Assembly: GCA_019459145.1 (NCBI GenBank)
Contig: JAIBEK010000010.1
Location: 1-64,000 of the forward strand
From: Arenimonas sp.
GTDB lineage: Bacteria > Pseudomonadota > Alphaproteobacteria > Rhizobiales > Rhizobiaceae
DNA length: 64,000 nt
Reading direction: 5' to 3'
Part shown: piece by piece, positions 1-7,907 of the stretch
Numbering within the stretch: position 1 is the stretch's first letter
Layout: the number at the start of each line of letters is the position of its first letter
Position numbers and translations under genes: made by a program
Notes under the pieces: model-generated
The model's database searches: none
What the model saw: the letters and a program-made list of their open reading frames with translations, nothing else
Told to the model about the DNA's origin: nothing

Positions 1-101
1 CGCGCCCACTTGAGCGGACGGGCCTTACGGCTCGCTCGAAGACTTACCTGCTCGTAGCTCTCCTCCCAAAGCTCGCAGGCTCCGATCAGGCGACTGATCC
101 G
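1..101. other. Unassigned sequence at left edge, possible 3' part of a structured RNA
   Basis: No convincing protein frame is visible in these 101 bases on either strand. They lead directly into a strong hairpin terminator at 102-132 and contain short self-complementary elements (for example around GGCC-TTAC-GGC near 21-32). This would fit the 3' portion of a non-coding RNA whose start lies outside the window, but I cannot name the RNA. It could equally be the untranslated tail of an upstream gene. Confidence 0.25.
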
Positions 102-132
102 AAAAAGGCGGCATCCCTGATGCCGCCTTTTT
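102..132. terminator. Bidirectional Rho-independent terminator
   Basis: A perfect 13-bp stem (102-114 pairs with 120-132) surrounds a 5-base loop. It has an A-run on the left arm and a T-run on the right, so it can work in both directions. Leftward it lies 67 bases past the prmA stop; rightward it would end whatever transcript enters from outside the window. Confidence 0.85.
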
Positions 133-198
133 CGTTTTCCGCCTTATTGCACGTCGCCATGCATCTTGCGCAATGGTGCAATGCAAAATATCAAATCA

Positions 199-1089
199 TC
201 AACTCACGCCGCGCCCGTGCCGAAGATGGATGGTCACCCAGCCATTGCGCCAGATGGTGCGGACATGGGCAAGGCCCGCACCGTTATAGGCGGCGATCAC
301 CTTCCACCGCTGGCTGGCGAGGATACCCGACAAAATGACCGAGCCGCCGGGCGCCAGATGGGCGACGAGTTGTGGCGCCATCTTCATCAGCGGGCGGGCA
401 AGAATATTGGCGATAATCAGGTCGAACGGCCCGTATGCGCCGAAAGCGGTCGAATGGAAGCCGGGCGCGACGCGGAACTCGATGCCCTCGACAATTCCGT
501 TGCTGCGGGCGTTTTCCGCGGCGACGGCAACGGCAATCGGGTCGATGTCGGTTGCCAGAACGGGAATGTGCTTGAGTTTGCGCACTGCGATCGCCAAGAC
601 ACCACTGCCGGTGCCGAGATCCAGTGCATTGCGCACCGTCCGTGAGCGCACCACCTCGCCGATCACTTCCAGGCAGCCGGCCGTCGTGCCGTGATGGCCG
701 GTCCCGAAGGCTTGCCCCGCCTCGATCTCGATCGAAAGGTCGTTGACCCTGACCTTGTCGCGATCATGCGAGCCATGGACGATAAAACGCCCTGCCCGGA
801 CGGGCTTCAACCCCTCCAGCGACTTGGCGATCCAGTCGATGTCCGGCAGCACCTCCCTCTCTATGGCGAGATCGGCAAAATCGACGGCAAACAGGTCTTC
901 GAGCCGGGCACGGATCGCGTCCTCCTCGGCCGTCATCATGTAGACGGAGGCTTCCCAGACATCATTCTTCTCGTCCACCTCGGTGGTGGCGATCGCCAGA
1001 TCCTCTTCGCCGAAGCACACGGTCATGAGATCGAGGATCTCGCCCGCCAGAACTTCGGTCGTGGTTACATAGAGGCGGATTTCACTCAC
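199..1089 (-). CDS. prmA: Ribosomal protein L11 methyltransferase PrmA
   Basis: This 296-residue cytoplasmic enzyme uses S-adenosylmethionine to methylate lysine side chains and the N-terminus of ribosomal protein L11. The N-terminal ~100 residues are the divergent L11-recognition domain. The methyltransferase core shows AFGTGHHGTT at 127-136, the SAM-binding LDLGTGSG at 156-163 and the NIL motif at 228-230. The length matches the family. The start codon is GTG at 1089, preceded by AGGA about nine bases upstream; no in-frame ATG nearby fits better. It is monocistronic-looking, followed by a terminator at 102-132 and preceded by a SCO1 gene on the same strand 124 bases away. Family assignment is secure. 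Confidence 0.95.
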   Translation of the reverse strand: MSEIRLYVTTTEVLAGEILDLMTVCFGEEDLAIATTEVDEKNDVWEASVYMMTAEEDAIRARLEDLFAVDFADLAIEREVLPDIDWIAKSLEGLKPVRAGRFIVHGSHDRDKVRVNDLSIEIEAGQAFGTGHHGTTAGCLEVIGEVVRSRTVRNALDLGTGSGVLAIAVRKLKHIPVLATDIDPIAVAVAAENARSNGIVEGIEFRVAPGFHSTAFGAYGPFDLIIANILARPLMKMAPQLVAHLAPGGSVILSGILASQRWKVIAAYNGAGLAHVRTIWRNGWVTIHLRHGRGVS

Positions 1090-1213
1090 GGTCGGTCATC
1101 CTGTCGCAAAGGGAGAGAGCGGCACGGCAATGGCAAGCCGCCCGGCGCTTGCGCCTGCGGTACAACGCGGCGCCGCCGATGGCAACAGGGGAGCGATAGG
1201 TAACCGCGGCGCG

Positions 1214-1813
1214 TCAGCCCTTGGCGAGATTTTTGAGTTTCTTGATCGCCACGTCGGGGTTCTCGCCATAGGAGATCGTGCCGACGAAACGGCCGTCCTT
1301 GTCGAGCAGGAACACCGAGGCCGTGTGGTCCATGGTGTAGTCGCCATTCGGATCCTTCTCGTCGAGCGGGATCTTCTTGGCATAAACGCGAAAACCCTTG
1401 ATCACCTCGCCAACCTTCTGCGGATCGCCGGCAATGCCGATCACCCGGTCGGTGACGTTGGAAATATAGGCGCCGAGCATGTCCGGCGTGTCGCGTTCCG
1501 GATCGACGGTGACGAAATAGGCCTGCAGCTTGGTCTTGTCCGGATCGACGGTGGTGAGCCAGCCGTTGAGCTCGAACAGCGTCGTCGGGCAGACTTCGGG
1601 GCAATGGGTGAAGCCGAAGAACAGCGCCGTCGGCTTGCCGCGGAAGGCCTGTTCGGTGATCGGCTTGCCGTTCTGGTCGATCAATTGGAACGGCACGCCG
1701 AACGGCGCCTCGGCGATCTTGTCCTTGGTGTCGGTCACCGCCAGCGTCAGCCAGCCGAGAACTCCGGCAAGGAGAATGACGCCGGCCCAAAGGATAATGC
1801 GCAAAGTCTTCAT
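1214..1813 (-). CDS. SCO1/SenC family copper chaperone, membrane-anchored
   Basis: This 199-residue protein has one N-terminal membrane anchor (about residues 5-25) and a periplasmic thioredoxin-like domain. The Cu-binding CPEVC motif is at 71-75 and the third ligand histidine lies in MDHTAS (H163), all as in Sco proteins. Proteins of this family deliver copper to the CuA site of cytochrome c oxidase subunit II or act as thiol reductases. No oxidase genes are visible here, so the partner oxidase must lie elsewhere. The gene is downstream of a 51-residue membrane protein on the same strand and may be cotranscribed with it (137-base gap). Other thioredoxin-fold roles are possible but the copper ligands are intact. 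Confidence 0.9.
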   Translation of the reverse strand: MKTLRIILWAGVILLAGVLGWLTLAVTDTKDKIAEAPFGVPFQLIDQNGKPITEQAFRGKPTALFFGFTHCPEVCPTTLFELNGWLTTVDPDKTKLQAYFVTVDPERDTPDMLGAYISNVTDRVIGIAGDPQKVGEVIKGFRVYAKKIPLDEKDPNGDYTMDHTASVFLLDKDGRFVGTISYGENPDVAIKKLKNLAKG

Positions 1814-1950
1814 CGGTGGTCTGGTCCCTGTCGCACACGTGGCTGATATGCACCCGGCGATAGAGGCTCAGGAGGCAAAGTGCAAATCAACTCGGCGTTT
1901 TGTCTCTCCGGCGCGCCGATTTGCCTCAGGCCAGACCGCCTCCCAGCGGC

Positions 1951-2106
1951 TCAGAGGCAGGACGACAAACCGTTCTCGGCATATGTCAGCACGATGTCCG
2001 CGCCGAATCGCATCCAGCCGGCAAAGGCGAGAACACAGACAATGCCTCCCGCAAGAATGACGGCGGCGGTCAACAGCTTGGTGTTCTTGGCGGCGACATG
2101 GTCCAT
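1951..2106 (-). CDS. Conserved small single-pass membrane protein (51 aa)
   Basis: A 51-residue frame starts at ATG 2106 behind a strong ribosome binding site (AGGGGAA). It reads MDHVAAKNTK, then a hydrophobic helix (residues 11-31), then FAGWMRFGAD and ends NGLSSCL with a cysteine at the second-last position. From memory this layout, with a tryptophan-glycine turn after the helix and an NGLS-x-C terminus, resembles small alphaproteobacterial proteins of unknown role. It lies just upstream of the SCO1 gene on the same strand. I infer a possible role near respiratory or copper functions from location only. Function unknown. Confidence 0.7.
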   Translation of the reverse strand: MDHVAAKNTKLLTAAVILAGGIVCVLAFAGWMRFGADIVLTYAENGLSSCL

Positions 2107-2244
2107 TTCCCCTACATAATATGCGCGATACCCCGGTGAAAGGAAAAAGTTTGGCCACGGCAACGAGAAAGCTGATGAATATCGGCAACAGTTCTGCCAG
2201 CTTGGACCGATAGGAATTCTGGCCGAACGTCTTGGGAGGGACGA

Positions 2245-3033
2245 ATGGACGAGCAAGTCATGCACGCGGCGCCGCAGCCCAAAATGCGGATCAATCGACT
2301 TGAGGTGCGGGATGTGACGGCAGCGCTCGCCCAGGGCATGGCCGACTTCCGCCGCTATCCGTTGTTCGGGCTGTTCTTCGGCGGCATTTATGCCCTCGGC
2401 GGCCTCTTCATCGTCGTGATCCTCAGCCTTTATCATCAGCCGTGGATGATCATTCCTGTCGCCATCGGCTTCCCGCTGATCGGCCCCTTCGTCGCGGTCG
2501 GCCTCTACGAGATCAGCCGCCGCCACGAGCGGGGGGAGCCGATCACCTGGCGCGGGGTGCTGACCGAGGTCTTCCGGCAGCGGGAACGGCAGCTCTCCTG
2601 GATGGCATTCGCCGTCCTGTTCGTCTTCTGGATATGGATCTACCAGGTGCGGCTGCTGCTCGCCCTGTTTCTCGGCTTCAAGATCCCCGCCTCGCTCGCC
2701 GCCTTCGCCACGGTGGTGACGACGACGCCCGAAGGCATGCTGTTCCTGTTGGTCGGCACGATCGTCGGCGGCGTGCTGGCCACCGTGCTGTTTTCGCTGA
2801 CGGTCATCTCCATGCCACTGCTGCTCGACCATGACATAGACTTCGTCACGGCCATGCTTTTGAGCGTCCGCACGGTGGTCGAGAACCCCGGCGCGATGCT
2901 CGCCTTCGGCCTGATCGTCGGGACAGGCGCCTTCCTCTCGCTGCTGCCGCTGTTCGCCGGCCTGTTCATCGCCCTGCCGGTCTTCGGCCACGCGACCTGG
3001 CACCTCTATCGCCGGGCCATCTCCACCGGTTGA
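2245..3033 (+). CDS. DUF2189 family integral membrane protein
   Basis: This 262-residue protein has a short soluble N-terminus carrying the family's IN-R-L-EV-D-V-AL-G--DF-R entry (residues about 15-40), followed by roughly six hydrophobic segments: 44-63, 67-85, 119-145, 150-175, 180-200 and 215-250. This is the DUF2189 layout of uncharacterised membrane proteins. It starts at ATG 2245 after GGGAGG about eight bases upstream. It is divergent from the small membrane protein/SCO1 pair and stands alone. Members are sometimes found near cytochrome oxidase genes, which would suit the neighbouring SCO1, but that link is inference. No enzymatic motif is visible. Confidence 0.85.
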   Translation: MDEQVMHAAPQPKMRINRLEVRDVTAALAQGMADFRRYPLFGLFFGGIYALGGLFIVVILSLYHQPWMIIPVAIGFPLIGPFVAVGLYEISRRHERGEPITWRGVLTEVFRQRERQLSWMAFAVLFVFWIWIYQVRLLLALFLGFKIPASLAAFATVVTTTPEGMLFLLVGTIVGGVLATVLFSLTVISMPLLLDHDIDFVTAMLLSVRTVVENPGAMLAFGLIVGTGAFLSLLPLFAGLFIALPVFGHATWHLYRRAISTG

Positions 3034-3141
3034 GCGGTGGAGACGAACAGCAAGGCGCGTGGACCGGCTTCTTAGGCGAAGCGCCGGTGTCGGATACATT
3101 ATCCATTGCTTAACGGCTCTTTGGCATCATTCGATCGCGAG

Positions 3142-3158
3142 ATGACCGGACCGGTCAT
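3142..3158. promoter_or_regulatory. Perfect inverted repeat upstream of cheW
   Basis: ATGACCGG at 3142-3149 and CCGGTCAT at 3151-3158 are exact inverted repeats around a single A. The 17-bp site is a plausible dimeric regulator operator. It lies in the 284-base gap before cheW. A TTAACCAT half-site resembling CtrA sites follows at 3185-3192. No regulator can be named. Confidence 0.35.
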
Positions 3159-3323
3159 ACGGACATCACGTCCGCCGGAATGCGTTAACCATTTCCTTGG
3201 GCTCAGCATGCACAATGCGGTCGACGCTTACTCGTCGACAGGGTCGCGGGAAGTTTCAACCGACATGCCGTCACCCGGTTAGAGCCGGGGTGCAGCAGCC
3301 GTAAACTGGGAAGTAATGTGAAG

Positions 3324-3788
3324 ATGAGCAACGCAATCAAGCAATCCGGCGCCTACCTCGAAATCGTCTCCTTCCATCTGGGCGACCAGGAGTTCTGCAT
3401 CGACATCATGGCGATCCGCGAAATCCGCGGCTGGGCCCCGGTGACGCCGATGCCGCACACGCCGCCTTACGTGCTTGGCTTGATCAACCTGCGCGGCGCG
3501 GTGATCCCGGTCATCGACATGGCCTGCCGCCTCGGCATGAAGATGACCGAGCCGTCGGAGCGTGCCGCCATCATCGTCACCGACATTGCCGGCAAGCTGG
3601 TCGGCCTTTTGGTCGAGCAGGTCTCCGACATGATGACCATCAAGGGCGAAGATCTTCAGCCGGCGCCGGAAATCATTCCGGAAGCCCAGCGCGCCTTCTG
3701 CCGCGGCATCGTCGCGCTCGAGAAGTCGATGGTCTGCTTCCTCAACCTCGACACCGTGATCGCCGACGAACTCGCCCAGGCGGCCTGA
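3324..3788 (+). CDS. cheW: CheW-like chemotaxis coupling protein
   Basis: This 154-residue protein consists of one CheW domain. CheW proteins physically couple chemoreceptors to the CheA kinase in cytoplasmic receptor arrays. Typical family features are YLEIVSFHLGDQEFCIDI near the start, the IREI hinge, PPYVLGLINLRG-VIPVID in the middle and VGLLVEQVSDM toward the end. I chose ATG 3324; a GTG two codons earlier (3318) is also possible, since GGGAAG at 3308-3313 is 4 or 10 bases away respectively. The gene is isolated, away from a che operon, as accessory CheW genes often are. A chemoreceptor gene lies 53 kb away in this window. Confidence 0.92.
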   Translation: MSNAIKQSGAYLEIVSFHLGDQEFCIDIMAIREIRGWAPVTPMPHTPPYVLGLINLRGAVIPVIDMACRLGMKMTEPSERAAIIVTDIAGKLVGLLVEQVSDMMTIKGEDLQPAPEIIPEAQRAFCRGIVALEKSMVCFLNLDTVIADELAQAA

Positions 3789-4201
3789 TCCTCCCAAATC
3801 CTCGGATCTTCCCTTAAGTGACCCCGCCAACCGCGGGGTCATCGGCGTTTGCGGTTCTCGCCGACGGGGTTTCACCACCACAAACGATCCCTTGCCGCCA
3901 AGCTCGACACGATATGCCGAAACGAGTTGCGCTCCGGGCCCAGGAAAGCACGGAGCGCAACCTTATTCAGTGTTCGAGGCTGCAAACCCTCGACTGGCAA
4001 GACAAGAACAACAGGCGAACGCTTTGGGGTGAAACGCTCGTTTTCTGATGCCCTCCATAAGCTTGCCAAACTTTAGCCTGTAGCGAAAGTGACGTGGCGC
4101 GAAAAAATGAACATTTTTCCGCCGCCAGGCTGACCAATTTTGGGCGCAATGATGACGATCCCGCTATAAACGCTTAACCGGCCTCTGCGGTCGGGTGTGC
4201 C
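3789..4201. other. Convergent intergenic region with three hairpins
   Basis: This 413-base gap lies between convergent cheW and creA and has no credible protein frame. It holds three stem-loops. The first is an 8-bp stem at 3819-3826/3834-3841, probably the cheW transcript end although its T-run is poor. The second is an 11-bp perfect stem at 3926-3936/3951-3961. The third is an A/T-rich hairpin at 4103-4109/4112-4118 flanked by GGC/GCC, which could end creA. The region is long enough to carry a small RNA, but I see no clear promoter. Confidence 0.4.
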
Positions 4202-4690
4202 TCAAGGCTTGCCGTTGGTCCAGGTGACCGGCTGGTCAAACAGCGGCACGGTGGAAATCGCCATCTTGGCGGAGCCGTCGACCACCTGGCGCGAGTGGAT
4301 GAGGTAGATCAGCGTATCGTTCGCCTTGTCGTAGATCCGGTTGACGACCAGTTGCTTCCAGATCAGCGACATGCCCTCGCGAAACACCTCCTCGCCCTCC
4401 TTCGACAGATCGATGTCGCCGATCTCGATCGGCCCGGTCTGGCGGCAGGCGATGGAATTGTTGGACGGGTCCTCGAACCAGTTGCCCTTCGACAGCCGGT
4501 CGATGATCGAACGGTCGAAATAGGTCACGTGGCAGGTGATGCCCTTGATCTTCGGATCGGTGACCGCTTCGACGACGATGTCGTTGCCGACCCAGTCGAC
4601 GCCGACCTTTCCCACCGTTTCGGCAGAGACCGGAGCCGCGAAGGCAGCAATTGCAAGCGTGGCGGACAGGAACGAGGATCGAAAGGACAT
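4202..4690 (-). CDS. creA: CreA family periplasmic protein
   Basis: This 162-residue protein has a Sec signal peptide (residues 1-23, with cleavage after PVSA) followed by a single CreA domain. Family hallmarks present are VGKVGVDWVGNDIVVEAV, DPKIKGITCHVTYFDR, the conserved cysteine in NSIACRQTGPI and FREGMSLIWKQLVVNRIYD. CreA proteins are widespread in proteobacteria and their biochemical role is not established. The gene is monocistronic, with the exonuclease gene 65 bases upstream on the same strand. Start ATG 4690 is preceded by GGAG. Naming follows E. coli creA, but the E. coli creBCD genes are not nearby. Confidence 0.92.
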   Translation of the reverse strand: MSFRSSFLSATLAIAAFAAPVSAETVGKVGVDWVGNDIVVEAVTDPKIKGITCHVTYFDRSIIDRLSKGNWFEDPSNNSIACRQTGPIEIGDIDLSKEGEEVFREGMSLIWKQLVVNRIYDKANDTLIYLIHSRQVVDGSAKMAISTVPLFDQPVTWTNGKP

Positions 4691-4755
4691 GGCAAATCTC
4701 CAGGAGGGACAGCGGACAGGAGTGACTGCGATCTAGATAAGGGCGGCCGACCACC

Positions 4756-5367
4756 TTACAAGGCCGGGGCGGGCTTTCGCATGCGGCGCACCGAGCAGGC
4801 CTCGTAGCCTCCGCGATACAACCGGCCGGGAGCAATGCCGATCGCGCCGGAAAGTTCCGCCAGATGCGCTACACCCGCCTCGCGCACCATGGCGAGCGAG
4901 GCGAGCGCGCAGACCCGCGCATCGTCGGCCGCATTGTGATGGTTGAAGCTAAGGCCGAGATGGGCGGCCAGGCTGTTGAGCCGATGCGAGCCGAGATCAG
5001 GCCACATGCGCTGGGCCAACTTGACGCTGCACAGATAGGACAGTTCCGGATAGGGCTGGCGATAGGCGTCGAGCGCGGAGCGCCAGACCGAAAAGTCGAA
5101 GGCGGCATTATGGGCGATCATCATCGCGCCTGAGAAATCCTCGGCGAACTCGTCCATCACCTCGGGAAACTCGCCCGCGTCCTCGACATGCTCCGGCCGG
5201 ATCCCGTGAATGGCGATGTTGAACGGCGAGAACCGCATGGATTTCGGCCGGATCAGCCGCTCCTCGACCCGCACCACTTCGCCGTCCTCGATCCACGCAA
5301 GCCCGACCGAACAGGCGCTGCCGCGCTCTTCGCTTGCTGTTTCGAAATCGATGGCGATGGTTTTCAA
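4756..5367 (-). CDS. DnaQ-like DEDDh 3'-5' exonuclease
   Basis: This 203-residue protein is a stand-alone exonuclease of the DNA polymerase III epsilon superfamily. The Exo I acidic pair is in IDFET (D7, E9), Exo II is HNAAFD and Exo III is HHNAADDAR, so the DEDDh metal ligands are all present. The N-terminal and middle parts fill the whole protein and there is no BRCT or polymerase domain. Such enzymes trim 3' ends in repair or RNA turnover. It starts at ATG 5367 with AGGA upstream. It is much shorter than the replicative DnaQ and lacks the alpha-binding tail, so I do not call it dnaQ. It is divergent from the helicase at 5623. Confidence 0.88.
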   Translation of the reverse strand: MKTIAIDFETASEERGSACSVGLAWIEDGEVVRVEERLIRPKSMRFSPFNIAIHGIRPEHVEDAGEFPEVMDEFAEDFSGAMMIAHNAAFDFSVWRSALDAYRQPYPELSYLCSVKLAQRMWPDLGSHRLNSLAAHLGLSFNHHNAADDARVCALASLAMVREAGVAHLAELSGAIGIAPGRLYRGGYEACSVRRMRKPAPAL

Positions 5368-5622
5368 GGAGGACGACTCTTCGGATTCGCTGGCACTGTC
5401 CGGTCATACGGCTTACGCCGAGGCGAAGCAAATACGACATATCCCCGCAGCATGGCGCGGCGGGCGGGATCGCCCCCCCGGATTTGCCCGCATCTCTCGC
5501 CTTTTTCGACCCTCCCTCTATACAATTCGGCGTTTGCCGGGTAGGAACGGCCCAAACATACCCGCAATCGGCGGGCGCGGTGCATTGCACGCTTAACACA
5601 TCCAGTTCGAAAGACCTTTTCC

Positions 5623-7698
5623 ATGACAGAATTCAACGGCATCGTGGCGCCGATCGCAGAGGCATTGTCGAAGCGCGGCTATGCGACGCTGACCCCGGTG
5701 CAGCAGGCCATGCTCGATCCGGAACTCGAAGGCGCCGACGCGCTGGTTTCGGCCCAGACCGGCTCCGGCAAGACGGTCGCCTTCGGCCTCGCCATCGCGC
5801 CGACGCTGCTGGCCGGCGAGAACCGCTTCGGTCGCGCCGGGGCGCCGCTGGCGCTCGCCATCGCCCCGACGCGCGAACTCGCCATGCAGGTCATGCGCGA
5901 ACTGGAATGGCTCTATGAGAAGACGGGCGCAGTCATTGCATCCTGCGTCGGCGGCATGGACGTGCGCAATGAGCGCCGGGCGCTCGAACGCGGTGCCCAC
6001 ATCGTCGTCGGCACGCCGGGCCGTCTGCGCGACCACATCACCCGCCGCGCCCTCGATCTCTCGGGGCTGCGCGCCGTGGTGCTGGACGAGGCCGACGAAA
6101 TGCTCGACCTCGGCTTCCGCGAGGATCTCGAATTCATCCTCGACGCGGCACCGGATGATCGCCGTACGCTGATGTTCTCGGCCACCGTGCCGCGCTCGAT
6201 CGCCGACCTGGCCAAGAGCTACCAGCGCAATGCCAAGCGCATCGAAACGGTTTCTGAAAAGAAGCAGCATGTCGACATCGAATACCGTGCCCTGACGGTC
6301 GCCAATCCCGACCGCGAGAACGCCATCATCAACGTGCTGCGCTACTACGAAGCCCGCAACGCCATCGTGTTCTGCTCGACCCGCGCCGCCGTCAACCACC
6401 TGACGGCGCGGCTTCACAATCGCGGCTTCTCCGTCGTGGCGCTGTCCGGCGAGCTTTCGCAGAACGAGCGCACCCATGCCCTGCAGGCCATGCGCGACGG
6501 CCGGGCCCGCGTCTGCATCGCCACCGACGTCGCCGCCCGCGGCATCGACCTGCCCGGTCTCGAACTCGTCATTCATGCCGACCTGCCGACCAATTCGGAC
6601 ACGCTGCTGCACCGTTCGGGCCGCACCGGCCGTGCCGGCAACAAGGGCGTGTCGGCACTGATCGTGCCGATGAGCGCCAGGCGCAAGGCCGAGCGACTGC
6701 TCGCCGGCGCCAATGTTCAGCCGACCTGGGTTCTGCCGCCGTCGGCCGACGAAGTGCTGGCGCGCGACGACGAGCGACTGCTCGCCGATCCGGCGCTTTC
6801 GGAAAAGATCAACGAGGACGAGGCTCCGTTCATCGCCACCCTGCTGGCGACCCATGGCGCTGAACAGGTGGCCGCCGCCTTCCTGCGCCTGCAGCGCGGC
6901 AACCGCTCGGCCCCGGAAGACCTGATCCCGATCAGTCTGGAGGCCGCCAAGAAGCGCCGCGAGCCCGACTACGCCAATCCATCCAGCCCCGCCACCCAAC
7001 CGCGCTCCGATTTCGGCGCCAGCACCTGGTTCTCGCTTTCCGTCGGCCGCCGCCAGAGCGCCGAGCCACGCTGGCTGATCCCCATGCTCTGCCGCAACGG
7101 CAACATCACCAAGGCGGCGATCGGCGCGATCAAGATGCAGCCGGAGGAGACCTTCGTCGAGATCGCCGACAGCGGCGTCGAGGGTTTCGTCGCGGCGATC
7201 GGTCCGAACAAGACGCTGGAGCGCGGAATCGTCGTCAAGCGCCTGGAGGGTACACCCAACTTCAACGCTCCGCCGAAGGAGCGCCCGGCCCGCGACGCCA
7301 AGCCATTCGCCGAGAAGCCTTATGCGGACAAGAAGCCCTATGGCGAGAAGAAGGCCTGGGCCGACAAGCCCGAGCCGGCGGCAAGCCGCAACGGGGCGGA
7401 CGACCTGGCCAGGGCCGATGCCGAGGTCTGGGGCGACGCGCCGGCGAAACCCGCCCGCGACGACTGGAGCGGCGATAAGCCCGCCTTCAAGAAGAAGCCG
7501 AAGGGGGCTTCGAACGCCTACGACAAGCCGGCCAAGCCCGACTGGGCGGGAAAACCCTCTTATGCAGCCAAGGGCGACAAGCCCGCCTATGCCGCAAAGG
7601 GCGACAAGCCGGTCTATGCCGGCAAGCCCAAGGGCAAGTTCGACGATCGCGGCCCGGCATCCGGACCGAAGAAGAAGAGCTACAAGCCGAAGGGCTGA
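5623..7698 (+). CDS. DEAD-box RNA helicase with DbpA-type RNA-binding domain
   Basis: This 691-residue ATP-dependent RNA helicase shows all motifs: AQTGSGKT (44-51), APTREL (81-86), TPGR (131-134), DEAD (155-158), SAT (186-188), then the second RecA domain with HRSGRTGRAG. A DbpA/CsdA RNA-binding domain follows (about residues 465-545). The last ~140 residues form a low-complexity, lysine-rich tail with repeated KPYAxKK and AAKGDKPxYA units, a basic disordered extension likely to bind RNA. It is probably involved in ribosome assembly or cold-adapted RNA remodelling. The start at ATG 5623 is supported by conserved initial helicase residues. A strong terminator follows at 7718. Rhizobial annotations often call this deaD; I leave the symbol open. 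Confidence 0.92.
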   Translation: MTEFNGIVAPIAEALSKRGYATLTPVQQAMLDPELEGADALVSAQTGSGKTVAFGLAIAPTLLAGENRFGRAGAPLALAIAPTRELAMQVMRELEWLYEKTGAVIASCVGGMDVRNERRALERGAHIVVGTPGRLRDHITRRALDLSGLRAVVLDEADEMLDLGFREDLEFILDAAPDDRRTLMFSATVPRSIADLAKSYQRNAKRIETVSEKKQHVDIEYRALTVANPDRENAIINVLRYYEARNAIVFCSTRAAVNHLTARLHNRGFSVVALSGELSQNERTHALQAMRDGRARVCIATDVAARGIDLPGLELVIHADLPTNSDTLLHRSGRTGRAGNKGVSALIVPMSARRKAERLLAGANVQPTWVLPPSADEVLARDDERLLADPALSEKINEDEAPFIATLLATHGAEQVAAAFLRLQRGNRSAPEDLIPISLEAAKKRREPDYANPSSPATQPRSDFGASTWFSLSVGRRQSAEPRWLIPMLCRNGNITKAAIGAIKMQPEETFVEIADSGVEGFVAAIGPNKTLERGIVVKRLEGTPNFNAPPKERPARDAKPFAEKPYADKKPYGEKKAWADKPEPAASRNGADDLARADAEVWGDAPAKPARDDWSGDKPAFKKKPKGASNAYDKPAKPDWAGKPSYAAKGDKPAYAAKGDKPVYAGKPKGKFDDRGPASGPKKKSYKPKG

Positions 7699-7717
7699 TC
7701 CCCGCTCGAACGTAACG

Positions 7718-7752
7718 AAAAGGCCCGCGCATTGCCATGTGCGGGCCTTTGC
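7718..7752 (+). terminator. Rho-independent terminator after the helicase gene
   Basis: AAAGGCCCGC at 7719-7728 pairs exactly with GCGGGCCTTT at 7741-7750, 20 bases past the helicase stop codon. The T-run is short (three to four). Confidence 0.75.
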
Positions 7753-7907
7753 CTTTGCCGCCTCTCCCGCTCCGCGCGGTGTCCCAACCCCATCCCTCCC
7801 CCCGCAGTGCCGGACCGGCCCCGCCGCCGGCCGATGGCCGATACCGGCGAGGGAACAATCTCCCCGCCGCCGCGTTGTCGAGCGCGCAGAAATGGAGCGG
7901 GGGCGAT

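Noticed and set aside
1-101. Naming the left-edge RNA as 6S RNA
   Set aside because: I cannot verify the conserved secondary structure without the missing 5' part.
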